In this document: positions 27,801-36,200 of the stretch, piece after piece
Layout: every line of letters starts with the position of its first letter
How positions within the stretch are numbered: position 1 is the stretch's first letter
From: Schistocephalus solidus
Taxonomy: Eukaryota; Platyhelminthes; Cestoda; Diphyllobothriidea; Diphyllobothriidae
Assembly: GCA_017591395.1 (NCBI GenBank)
Contig: WEDG01005302.1
Location: 131,501 to 195,500 of the forward strand
DNA: 64,000 nucleotides
Reading direction: 5' to 3'
Made by a program: the position numbers and the translations under genes
The notes under the pieces: generated by a model
Database searches by the model: none
What the model was told of the DNA's origin: nothing
The model's input: only the letters and a program-made list of their open reading frames with translations

Positions 27801-28244
27801 ATGTTCACGTTTCTGAATTTGTTATGCTCAGCATTTCAAAGCAAATACTTTCTGGTAAAAAACCAAATATTATTTTCTCCAAGCACTTTGCTAATGCGGT
27901 ATTCAGATGACTGTTTAAAGATCTACCACTCTGAACATTGGCAATTTTATGAAGACTTGGTTTGCGTTCTTAAGGTTTTCTACTATGCCATGGACGCAGC
28001 GGATGTGGACAAGCGCACTTTAGAGATAACCGTTTGGGACTATGACCGAGGAACAACTAATGACTTTATTGGAGGCGTAACATTGGGCGCCAAAGGAAAG
28101 GCGGAACGAAGGGAAGTTTGGCAGGCTGTTTTTCGTCCCCCTTATCGACGTTTTGAGGCGTGGTTTCAACTGGCATCCAAAAGTGAACCCGATGGAGAAT
28201 CCAACCAGTCGGCACGTGTACCTACCCCTGGCATTACAGATTGA
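304..28244 (+). CDS. RPH3A: Rabphilin-3A-like gene, nine exons visible, 5' end outside window
   Basis: Rabphilin is a Rab3/Rab27 effector on synaptic and secretory vesicles that links Rab-GTP to Ca2+-dependent membrane and SNARE events. The exons join as 304-850, 6115-6310, 9449-9898, 10240-10321, 11086-11262, 13037-13160, 16417-16577, 19040-19121 and 27975-28244. All junctions are GT-AG and phases match at every join. Numbering from ATG 308, the product has an eight-Cys FYVE-like finger (C20 to C176), SGAWF at 186-190, a linker to about 396, C2A at about 398-520 and C2B at about 535-675, ending at residue 694. A zinc finger plus SGAWF plus tandem C2 with WDYD in C2B separates rabphilin from DOC2 (no finger) and Noc2 (no C2). 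A synaptotagmin-like protein is less likely. The N-terminal Rab-binding helix is missing, so the gene starts upstream of the window. Frame problems in 9449-9898 leave the linker sequence unsure. Confidence 0.92.
851..6114. other. Rabphilin intron, 5.3 kb, with SINE-like copy
   Basis: AT-rich intron between the zinc finger and SGAWF exons. It contains a tRNA-like SINE copy at 5320-5425. It also has a GC-richer patch at about 3430-3700 with a 98-codon minus-strand open frame that I do not recognise, and another at about 5760-5960. These patches look like old dispersed repeats, but no second copy in the window proves it. Confidence 0.6.
5320..5425 (+). repeat. tRNA-derived SINE-like element, copy 1
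   Basis: The element starts GGCCTCGTAGCTCAGTTGGC. This includes an A-box-like tagctcagttgg (5326-5337) and, 43 bases on, a B-box-like ggtttgaatcc (5380-5390), the internal RNA polymerase III promoter layout of tRNA. The cloverleaf is incomplete: the intervening part is C-rich and no matched acceptor stem is seen, so it is not a functional tRNA gene. A diverged second copy on the opposite strand at 38950-39055 shares the head, the central CCCCCT block and a gccgag-tttttcaaaa tail. Both copies lie in non-coding DNA. The 3' limit is approximate. Confidence 0.7.
6099..6119. promoter_or_regulatory. Perfect inverted repeat across the acceptor of the SGAWF exon
   Basis: Arms 6099-6107 (CAAATCTTT) and 6111-6119 (AAAGATTTG) are exact reverse complements separated by TTT. 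The hairpin would include the polypyrimidine tract, the AG at 6113-6114 and the first five exon bases. Any effect on splicing is inference. AT-rich short palindromes also arise by chance. Confidence 0.35.
6115..6310 (+). CDS. RPH3A: Rabphilin exon: SGAWF Rab-contact motif
   Basis: The exon opens with IWKRSGAWFHKSLP, directly continuing CEARE from the previous exon. Mammalian rabphilin has REVWKRSGAWFFKGFP at the same place. The SGAWF motif packs into a hydrophobic pocket of Rab3/Rab27 in known effector structures. The rest (about residues 196-246) is polar Ser/Thr/Pro linker. The acceptor is AG at 6113-6114 (phase 0) and the donor is AAAA|gtaagt at 6311, a strong consensus, leaving phase 1. 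A perfect 9-bp inverted repeat (6099-6107 / 6111-6119) overlaps the polypyrimidine tract and the acceptor. Confidence 0.92.
6311..9448. other. Rabphilin intron, 3.1 kb
   Basis: AT-rich sequence with scattered open frames of up to about 73 codons, none with recognisable domains. No repeat or RNA gene was recognised. Confidence 0.6.
9449..9898 (+). CDS. RPH3A: Rabphilin linker exon with apparent internal frame changes
   Basis: This is the putative Pro/Ser-rich linker between the Rab-binding domain and C2A. The acceptor is AG at 9447-9448 and the donor is GCAGAAG|gtataa at 9899. The 450-nt length and both end phases fit the flanking exons. The 5' part reads SAGPVSDAKIPSFQGQT in frame and stops at TGA 9529-9531. 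The next frame (open to 9652) carries five Gln from (CAG)5. The third frame (about 9510-9839) reads a Ser/Thr/Asn-rich stretch. The first frame resumes from about 9760 with PPPSFTLSNDFGIRKGMPVP and joins C2A correctly. So three successive shifts of the same sense cancel out. Sequencing or assembly indels, small introns, or real damage are all possible. The 3' third is well supported because it joins C2A in phase. The middle is inferred. Confidence 0.6.
9617..9631 (+). repeat. (CAG)5 microsatellite within the linker exon
   Basis: Five CAG triplets follow catcag-type sequence. They read as Gln, Ser or Ala runs depending on frame, in the stretch where the open frame of the linker exon changes. 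A length-variable repeat in coding sequence is a plausible site of polymorphism, but whole-triplet changes alone would not shift the frame. Confidence 0.6.
9899..11085. other. Two short rabphilin introns around the 82-nt C2A exon
   Basis: Introns 9899-10239 (341 bp) and 10322-11085 (764 bp) are the shortest in the gene. Both are GT-AG and AT-rich. Nothing else was recognised in them. Confidence 0.7.
10240..10321 (+). CDS. RPH3A: Rabphilin exon: first strands of C2A
   Basis: This short 82-nt exon encodes PLGILYFSILRDVGNAELHV, which fits the C2A opening of rabphilin (LGxLxFSLLYDxxNxxLxV). The acceptor is ttttcaaag at 10238-10239 and the donor is CAAAG|gtaact at 10322. The first two bases complete an Ala codon begun by the linker exon. 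The last two bases join the C of the next exon to make Ser. With this join the spacing from LHV to MD is the same as in the mammalian protein, which supports both splice sites. Confidence 0.85.
11086..11262 (+). CDS. RPH3A: Rabphilin exon: C2A core with Ca2+-binding loop 1
   Basis: This exon encodes the middle of C2A, including SLIAMDANGLSDPFVV, the loop-1 motif with the two Ca2+-ligand aspartates D429 and D435. It is followed by LLPVTGKRFRTRTIPQNLNP and WNETFVF, the standard C2 beta-4/beta-5 signature with a basic TGKRFRTRT stretch. The acceptor is chosen at AG 11084-11085 and not the AG two bases earlier, because only this one keeps the frame from the 82-nt exon. The donor is TTGAG|gttaga at 11263, phase 2. 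Confidence 0.93.
11263..13036. other. Rabphilin intron, 1.8 kb
   Basis: AT-rich intron splitting C2A between loop 1 and loop 3. No further feature was recognised. Confidence 0.7.
13037..13160 (+). CDS. RPH3A: Rabphilin exon: C2A Ca2+-binding loop 3 and C-terminal half
   Basis: This exon encodes RFAVLDEDKFGADWLGEY, the loop-3 region of C2A. D488, D490 and D495 occupy the usual Ca2+-ligand positions (mammalian rabphilin has CDEDKFGHNEFIGE). It then runs through LGLGDLLPDRLSEF to LNPRKP, the end of the C2A sandwich. The acceptor is gatacag at 13035-13036 and the donor is CCA|gtaagt at 13161, phase 0. Together with loop 1, all five acidic positions expected for Ca2+ binding are present in C2A. 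Confidence 0.93.
13161..16416. other. Rabphilin intron between C2A and C2B, 3.3 kb
   Basis: The intron sits at the domain boundary, phase 0. It is AT-rich with a purine-richer section at about 15,550-16,130 containing scattered gttagggtt / gtcagggtt words. These are too degenerate to call a telomere-like array. No ORF of note was seen. Confidence 0.6.
16417..16577 (+). CDS. RPH3A: Rabphilin exon: C2A-C2B hinge and C2B loop 1
   Basis: The exon begins LPKEIDDLANPTKGRIQIAL, corresponding to the short hinge and beta-1 of C2B (mammalian IEERGKILVSL). It continues through LCVEVIRCADLARMDHSGSS to DPFVKL. Loop-1 aspartates D567 and D573 are in place. The acceptor is atttag at 16415-16416, after a pyrimidine-rich tract (tctatcccctattt). 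The donor is AAACT|gtaagt at 16578, a strong consensus leaving two bases of a Leu codon completed by the next exon. The hinge is short, as in rabphilin. Confidence 0.93.
16578..19039. other. Rabphilin intron, 2.5 kb
   Basis: AT-rich intron within C2B between loop 1 and the polybasic strand. No feature was recognised. Confidence 0.7.
19040..19121 (+). CDS. RPH3A: Rabphilin exon: C2B polybasic strand
   Basis: This 82-nt exon encodes LYLRPDKLRKTKQKTKIKKS then TLFPEFNE, matching KxWLKPD...KHKTQIKKKTLNPEFNE of rabphilin C2B. The lysine-rich strand (residues 584-596) is the surface that binds PI(4,5)P2 and SNAREs in this family. The acceptor is tttttattcag at 19038-19039, a good polypyrimidine tract, and the donor is GAG|gtatgt at 19122. 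One base completes Leu from the preceding exon, and the exon ends in phase 0. The next exon lies 8.9 kb away. Confidence 0.92.
19122..27974. other. Rabphilin last intron, 8.9 kb, with tandem array
   Basis: This is the longest intron, between the polybasic strand and C2B loop 3. It contains the 171-bp tandem array at 19877-20740. The rest is AT-rich with unremarkable open frames of at most 108 codons and a short CTT run near 23,992-24,006. No internal gene was recognised on either strand. Confidence 0.65.
19877..20740 (+). repeat. 171-bp tandem array (five units, two-block structure)
   Basis: Units start with acttttatcactg at 19918, 20075, 20241, 20398 and 20570. Full-length units are 171 bp (57 codons). 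Units 1 and 3 (157 bp) share an identical 14-bp deletion after ggcctgccag. Unit 4 is 172 bp because of one extra A. Unit 2 is cut short at about 20180 and followed by a second copy of a 32-bp leader (19877-19908 and 20194-20225). The array therefore arose as a leader-plus-two-unit block that was itself duplicated. The most conserved part encodes EADEARIQR and TPFNFPDTLRDSIYQAVCVR in one frame. That frame has no stop in the full unit and is shared by units 2 to 5 apart from single-base shifts. The source family is not recognised. Confidence 0.9.
27975..28244 (+). CDS. RPH3A: Rabphilin last exon: C2B loop 3, C terminus and stop
   Basis: The exon starts VFYYAMDAADVDKRTLEI and runs on through TVWDYDRGTTNDFIGG. 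D627, D629 and D635 are the loop-3 Ca2+ ligands, and WDYD...NDxIGG is diagnostic of rabphilin/DOC2 C2B. It then has LGAKGKAERREVWQAVF and a WFQL C-terminal strand, followed by a polar tail ending GITD and TGA at 28242-28244. The acceptor is gttcttaag at 27973-27974, in phase 0 with the previous exon. The frame is open upstream to about 27,714, but that part lacks C2 similarity and precedes the acceptor, so it is intron. The polar tail is about 20 residues beyond the last C2 strand. Confidence 0.95.
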   Translation, partial: VFYYAMDAADVDKRTLEITVWDYDRGTTNDFIGGVTLGAKGKAERREVWQAVFRPPYRRFEAWFQLASKSEPDGESNQSARVPTPGITD

Positions 28245-29915
28245 ATTTTCATAATCCAAATTTATAAGACGAATTTAAAAATCTTCATTATCCACATATG
28301 CGTTCATGGCAGGTTATAAAATCTTGCTATCGAGAAGATAAAATCCAAGAATTGTTTGTTACATTTTTGGCAATCCGTTGCTACATGTACACGCTACATA
28401 TCATTCGTTATACACAAGTGTTTGTTTCGAAAGCTTTCGTTCTGTTAAGCGCCTCGCACATCAATTGTGAAAAGAAGTTAAAAAAACATGGTTATTTTGC
28501 TTTATAAAGTTTCTTTTATTTAAATTTTGAACACGGTAACAGAGGCTTTGGATACACATTCTGTTTACAACTCCTCAAACGTTGAAAGACTTAAATTAAT
28601 TTTTTCAGGCGAGGGCCATCTTTGAAAATCCATAGAAGTAAGAAAGCTTTATAAAATGAGAAAATACAATGGATGAACTGAAAATGTAGAAAACATTTAA
28701 AGCCATTCTTTGATGGCTTTAGTTGTTTTAGCTTTTATCCCAAACTACTACAGAAATTGATCTTATTTCATTTTAACTTTCCGTACTATAATATTGAAGG
28801 TTTATCTTATATTCGGATAAAAGTAAAACACTATTCAGGTTAATAGGACATAGGTATTTAGCAACATACTAAATAGGGAAGTATTTGGCAAGCAGTCTTC
28901 ACTTTGCAAATCACTGCTACCCGAGCATACATTTTTTTAGGATTTAAATGTCAATAAGGGTAACACTTTCTGACCTAAACAAAGTTAAGAACAACTCTTA
29001 CTATGAATAGAAACCATCCCAAATCACAGAACATCATTCTCTTCTAACCAATAAAGGGGTGAGGTTAGAATTAAGGGTTAACATCGCAAAACGCAAAATA
29101 CAAGCGTTTTGCCAACTTGAATTTCTAGCTTACAAAAATCGATGTTCAATTTGGTAAAATGTTCCGTGTGCTGCCTCTAAGTAGATACTACTCGCACGCA
29201 ATTGTAAAGCTTGATTTAGATCAAAGAATTGATTGTGTAGAAGACAAGTGAAGATGAAGGCATAGATAATGTCCTTTCTTAACCAGGAAATCAATTCTTG
29301 TGTATGTGTTAAACTGAGCTGCCGGTGAGTTTTGATCGTTCAATGTACATATGTCTGTATTTACGCCTAGCCGCTTAGACGATGGTTGACTTCTTTGTAT
29401 AAAGAGGAAGTACGATGGGTTACACCCCTGGTTGTTCAATAGCGCAACACAACTTCCATCTACTGGCCCACGCATTTTGTTACTCTTAAAAGACAACGAT
29501 ACTATGGCTAATTTTTGGGCAGTGACTGTTCTGTCAGTCGTTTACGCAAACTATTGTTATCTTTCTTAACATAAGTTATTTATAGTCAGACATCAAGTTT
29601 TTCTCACTCCTTCAAAATAAACAAAGCACTACCCTTCTGATAGATGAAGAGAAGTATGATAATGGAGGGAAAACCGGGATCTTTTCCGAAAAGTTAAATC
29701 TAAAAGAAAATACGAAAAAATACATAACGTGCTTGATAAAAAGTATTGTTTGAAAATCATCCGTTTTATTCAAACAATAAACGACAAGTTAGCTAGTAAA
29801 TGACTGTCGTATACGAAATGCAATGTATTGCAGAAGCACTTTAGACTTATCAAAAATAACTTAAAATTCTGAGGTAATTTATGACCTTACATTAAGATAC
29901 CAATGGAAGAACTTA
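28245..29915. other. 3' flank of the rabphilin gene
   Basis: This presumably holds the 3' UTR and then intergenic DNA. No AATAAA occurs close to the stop. The first clear one I see is at 29050-29055, about 0.8 kb downstream, with another at 29616-29621, so the cleavage site is undefined. A small hairpin (AAAGCCAT...ATGGCTTT) lies near 28699-28720. No other gene was recognised. Confidence 0.5.
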
Positions 29916-30200
29916 GTGCAAATGAGCGAAACGCTTGTGTTTGTACATTTGTCGGAGTTTATAGCTGATGTACTGCGGAATCGGTTGGATCTCCTTACAC
30001 CGCACGGTGGAATTCAAGGAGAATATGCTGACGATAGTTTTGTCGTCAGAGATTCAGATAGAACCCAGACATTCCAGCAGTATTTAGACGCCATCTTCCT
30101 TACATATAATACATTCACTATGGAGGAAGAGGATACACACCCGACGAGCGCACACAGCGAATGGCAACCTGCACACATTCACCGATCAGGATATTGGTAA
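29916..30200 (+). pseudogene. Penelope-like element reverse transcriptase fragment
   Basis: The open frame reads LSEFIADVLRNRLD, then YADDSFVVRDSDRTQTFQQY, an AIF segment and FTMEEED. This matches the order GSxxSGxIAExxLxRLE - YxDDxFVV - SIFPxIxFTMEEE of Penelope-like (PLE) reverse transcriptases. The YADD catalytic pair is intact. However, the usual LPFLDVLV that should follow FTMEEE is lost to a frame change, and no upstream fingers domain or downstream GIY-YIG endonuclease was found. It is therefore a truncated relic of about 90 codons. The host gene ends 1.7 kb upstream on the same strand. Confidence 0.7.
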
Positions 30201-33200
30201 ATGAGATGACAGACCAGATCGTAACAGGCAAAATCGCCGAAACCCGTTTCTGACGTTCAGGGCGGTAGGAGTTCTTCAATAGTCCGCTCACGTTTTACAG
30301 AGCTCTAGGGTGCACAGACAGAAAGGAGTGATCAAGTACCAGGAAACACTGACAGGACATTAAATTTCCCGACACGAAACCTTTGTAGGCATTTTTTCAA
30401 AATCGGTGCTGTTGTGGGTAGAATAAATGCGCAGGAATATTAAGAATATCGTACATCAGAAATGGAGTAAAAGACACGGAAGATTACATTGTCACTATCT
30501 TAAAGAAACTGAGCCATGTTTTCAATTTAAATGAGGTTAAAATAATCGGGGGGAGTGCTAAGCTCTTTCGTGCAAACTGTTTAAATCAATGAGCACCCGC
30601 ATGCAGCCGATCAACTCGCACCAAGCTGTTCCCCGACGTAATCGTGCCAAGACTTCAGTCACGCTGAATAATTTTTAGAGTAGTGAACGTAGCGGGATAA
30701 ATTAGTTCTGGTAATAGTACTCGTTGGCCGTTTTTAGAGTAGTTCTTACAAAGTCCGGCGTGGATATTGAGTCCCTATTTGACCAGAAAGCATGAATTTG
30801 CGTCATCGCTGCATACTGTGTGAACATTCGTGATGAACGTAAACATGTTAACATTATAAGGTGTAGGGTTTTCTCGTAATAACAACCCTTGAGTACTGCT
30901 GCTGTCTCTGATGATGAGTTTGTTCAAGAACCCGAGACGTCATACGATCAAACATAATCATTAACACACGTTAGCCTGTTTTTACAAGTAAATGATGCAG
31001 TATGTGCCTTCGAGTTTGACTGGCGAAATAACCATTTAAGTCGGACCAGCCAAATTTCTTGTGGTCGTACTTATTTATAATTTTGCTGGTGGGTTTGCTT
31101 GTTGTTATGATTTCAGGGAGTGCACAAGGACATCTAGAATATCATATGGCAGCATTTATGCTAAAAGGGGATTTGAAGGGAGAACAAAGTCCGAAATTTT
31201 TGAATCGTAGTCTTCCTTAAATATTGGTCATTGTGAATTCTAATAGGATAAAAACTTCTCATTAATAAAAAAGGCAGTTTGTCTCCTACGGCATTGCATG
31301 TTTACGGTCACACGGAGAAAACCAAAATTTCAAGGTAAATGGATCGCGTGATCAGTCTTTTCCTCAGTAACCCCCCTTAGGCAGTTAATTTTAACTGATT
31401 CCTTCCTTAGCTATGCATCTCACTGATTTTTTATGCTTCGTTCCACATCTTGTGTCTGTATAGTTCGTGCTGCTAAATTGTTCGCTATTTTAAGTGAATA
31501 TGTATTCTCCCTAATGGGAAGAGATTTTGACAGAGTTTTGTAATTTTAATTTCAAATTCAGCCCACTCACTCCTGATATGGTATGCAAACCATATAGATA
31601 CAAAGACTACATACTGTTACTAATGCGCAGGTCGTTTTTCGACCATTTTCTTTATCAAAATGATTAGTGTTTGAAGCTTTGTATTAAACATGTGGTCAGC
31701 AAATGCACATATTCAAATCATAAAAACCTACCTTCCAAATGCAACCAGCAATGGTATTGGCATTGGAGTTTCCATTTCTGTTATAATTGCTTTCACGATT
31801 GGTTATGTCCGATCCTTTTGGTCGAACTCCCATATCCCAAGGTGAGATCTTTTGTCAAAGAATAATGCTCGTGCCAGTGCACTTTCGGAAAAGCCACATA
31901 TAATATTTAGACTCCAGACCTCAATGCAATGCGGAAAGAATCACTTCCATTCTGCTATCTGGATGGACCGTTACAACCCAGTCTCATCCGAGTGCCAGTT
32001 TTCCATGCGTACAGTGGGTACTTAAGTACGATTCTGACAGTATTTACTTGATAAGGATCATTTTATGGAACGCAATTACTATGCGCAGCAGTATGATCTA
32101 TCTGTACACAGTGAAAACTCCTTGCGGACAGCAAAATAAACTTGATAAGCAGAAACATATGTACATACATTGAGAAGGCATAACCACAACTCAGATTTAT
32201 TTAAGAAATCGCAAGCTTAGCCTAAGAAGCAAGCTTCCATACTGGTTTGTGATACCACGAAATTTCTTTTGACTGTTTTGATTAATGTTTTTCCGATTTC
32301 AGCACTCATAAAAATAACCAATATCAACCCGTTCCCGGCAAGTAAGATTATATTTTGAAAATAAAATTTTATACAAACGACCGCTTTAGGTTTTTAACTA
32401 CCTTTCCCAAAAATATCGTTAGTTATGGCAGCAAATGATAATCTCGAAAAAATAGACGCGATTGCTAAAATAATATTAGTACATTTTCCTGGCGCCTCGG
32501 ATTAACAATCAAACCCGTCATCAAATACGGACACAGATACTAAACCAACGTGAGCATTCTTCGTTGCACTAATTGACATGACTGTTTCATTGCCGACATT
32601 CGAGTCGTTACTGGCTATTCCTTTGTCCTGCATGCTCGTTCTTGTCCTGATGGTGACTCAACAGTTTGCACTGACAACGAGAACACTGGGAACGGTGTTG
32701 AGACCTAGGCCTAGACATCTGCATTTACTGTTGAACCAGATTATTGTGTAAATATTTTTTCCGATTGAATCAATGGACTGTACAATGAGGTCCAAAGTAT
32801 CTCAGTTATCAACTGCTTATTATACATAGATTTGAGTTAGACCCCTCTTATAATTGCTTGAATCTCTCTTTGATTTTCGCTCTGCTTCATTTACTCTTTG
32901 CTGAGCTTCAAGCAAATGGTAAGATGCCAGAAAATTAACCTTGTTTCAGCGTTTGGACAATGAGGCGTCCATTTTTGTTTACGTAGACAATCCAGAATTT
33001 AATTGCCACGTCAGCACAAGTTCCTTAAGAACGCATACTGTCAAATTGCGAATTAAATGCCGTTTTCGATTCTTTATTCTAAGTTAAGTTTTATAAAGAT
33101 ACATTTGCAAAAGCAGTGTCATCCGACAATGAGGTCGAAAGATTGTCACGCAGGAAGGACCAGAGACCCTCATAAAATTTAAAGATGATGGATTTATTGA

Positions 33201-36200
33201 TGATCCGCATGTTCAGAGATTTATATTTATGGGTCTGGCTTCATTATGTATTACGAGAGACAGTCAAATATCGTTCTCGTGACACGCATGTGCATGGACA
33301 TACTGTGCAAAGTGGGCGTTTTTATGGAACAAATAATGACCTCAAAAGTAACTGTGTTATCAGGAAATGTGCATGGACGCATAACATTTTGTGTCCTTTT
33401 GCAAATATACTTTGTCCACCGAGTAACACAGCAAATAAGCCGATAGAGAATTTTTTGTATTGCATATGATGTTTTGTTGCCGCCTCCGTAGCTTTGAAAC
33501 TTAAACTACTGCAAAGGACTGCATTTTTTAGTTTGCTCGAATTCACAACCTTGGTTTTCAGGCACCAGACCGTGTGTGATTATCGTATATTGACAGATAA
33601 TTTGTGGTTTTCGTAAATACAATAGTAATTTATACGAAATTAATGCTTTGAAAATCAAATAACGAGGTTTTAATTAAGAAAAAAGTATCTGAGTTAATAT
33701 TTTGGGAGGATTTTAAGCAAACCTTATTCCTCAGAAGCTGTAGAATAACTAGCCACAACAAGGGTACAAATTCTCTTGAAACGCTTTGAACTAAGAAACT
33801 AAGATACTGATGCAAGCTGCTGTCTGACTTTTTAAATTAACCAAAAATCCTTTTTCGATCATAAATTTTATTGGGTCATTTGCTGAGAAATTTATGATTT
33901 TTCGATGGCTGAAACACCTAACCTCTTTTAAAAATGTTCGAATTTTCTCGTTTCACTTATGAAATGTAGTTTACAATATAAAGTTTACATCGTCAATTTC
34001 TTGTTACTTGGTTATGAAATCTTATGCCTCTCATAAGCTACTCATATTAATTGTACAAATTAAGTGTTCCACAGAATCAATTTCATATAACTCGGTTAGA
34101 GCTGCCTCTACACTTCAAATAACTTCTGCCCTCAGAACCTCAAATAAGTGATGATTTTTTATTAGTAGTTGACCTGTCACATAAACCTAAAGATATGCAT
34201 TTGAGGCAGTCAGATCATATTAAAAATAGAGTGGTTAATTTTTTAGTATTGCAAAAGGATTTGTTCAAGTCAATTTGTGCCTTTTTTAAAGTTGGATTGG
34301 CAATGAGTCTTGCCTTTTTCTGTTATAATCGCTTTTCAAGTTTGTCAATAAATCTTTTAATAGAACATAAGGAAGCAGGGATCTAAGTTTCTCTGTTAAG
34401 ATTTAAGCTGTCCATTTCAAATTTGTTTGAATTTTCCACCTCATTGCACGTCAAAGAGATTGTTTTTCACGCAAATGGATGAGTCGTAGACTTTCAGTCA
34501 GTGAATGCCTTAAATGTGGTTCATTAGGAGGTGCTTTTAAATGTAATAAGGTTACGTTCTTTGTCTGTAAAAAAGGTTTGCGTGGCCTCGCATTTGGCAA
34601 GCATGGAATTTGTTAAATTTTATAACTTTATCTTCAAAAGTTTGACATTTTTACATCGGAAAACATAGATGTAATTCGTACATCCATAATACTTGCAAGG
34701 AGGATATTCGTAGGTCACCCTGAACGAAATGCCTATTGGTCTAATTTCCGATCTACTAGTCACAGTTGATTCCAACTGCCTTCTTACGGCCATCCTAACA
34801 GGCTGCAAAAATTCCCATTTACTTACTTTGTTTAATATGATATCATCTTGCGATTTCTTATTGTGACATATCGTTAAAGTGTCAGGAGGTCACCATCTGC
34901 TACGAATAATAAATTTTGGCACTCTGAATGGATTTTCGATTTGAATCGTATTATTGTGGCTGTATGCTTGTAATTTAAACTGAAAAAGTACAAAAATAGG
35001 CCTTTTTTCAGATTATATATAGGTAGAATCACAATATCCACTTTATTTTGTGCTCACTGCAGCTAATAGGAGACTTTCCTTTAATGAGACCCACATACGC
35101 CATCTATAAACACTGCTCATTATGGTTCACGGGAATCTGTTCCTTAGTCACAATCTTGTAACAGAAAAATCCAGTTATGGGGTTTGGGCATTGATAGAAT
35201 CCGATACCAAAATTAACAGATTGTGATAAGGATATCATTTAAAGTAACGAATAAATTCGTTTCAAAAACATGTCAAACATCCAACTGGTTTGATTTTGGC
35301 AAAATTTTAAAACTTAGTAGACAGAGATATTGTATTCGCTACCGTAAGCAAACAACTAATTATTCCTTCGGTTTTATCACATAGAGGTCTTACTTAGGTA
35401 AAACATATGTTTCATATTTGTCTTTTTGTTGGTACAAGTCCAGTTGAGAAAACAGATCAAATCTTTTGTGAAATCTGTTGTGCTGCGCAATATTTACCGC
35501 TATGATCAGTGAATGCTTCCATTCGGTAGATAAATCTGAGTGCATTGGATTCTCTGACGCCAAAAACTAATACAACTAAGTTTAGGAGTTTGTTTGATGC
35601 AAGCCCCGAGTCACATCACTGTCATATTTTCAAGGCAATACAGAGAGGATAGTTGATATAAGGCCTTAAGAAATCTTTTAAACCTCTGTCCCGTAAAACC
35701 TGTTTTTCTTCTTAAAATTGCCTTCTTAATTGACGTGACCGAACGACCATTGAAATAGAATGTTTATATGCATAGAAAGTGCAGGACTGTTGATCTGCTC
35801 AAATGTTGTATGTACATTTTAACTGCTGATTTTAAAAATCAGCGAACAATAATGAGGTCTTAGACAATATTTACGGGACGCTTTCCATTAACCTTGTGTT
35901 CAATCAAAGTTTAAGATTCATTTAAAAAAGTGACGCATTCTAAAACAATATAATTAGTCAAGAGATAAAAAGATACACAATACGAGTTTGTCCGTAGATA
36001 GTGTGTAAAGGTAACGTGACATGTCTAGGTGCAACCACGTGTAGATGGAATTATACGAGAAACATTAGTGTCAATAAACAAAGATGCAGTGTTCACTGTA
36101 GGTGTTTTTTAGTCAAAAAGAACTGGTACATACTTCATATGACCATTATGAGATAATAAATTAAAATGGTCAAAAGTTATTTGTTTTTGTTTTCCGCGGG

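Noticed and set aside
27714..27974. Open frame extending upstream of the last rabphilin exon
   Set aside because: It has no C2 similarity and precedes a good acceptor that joins the previous exon in phase. It is hydrophobic, chance intron sequence.
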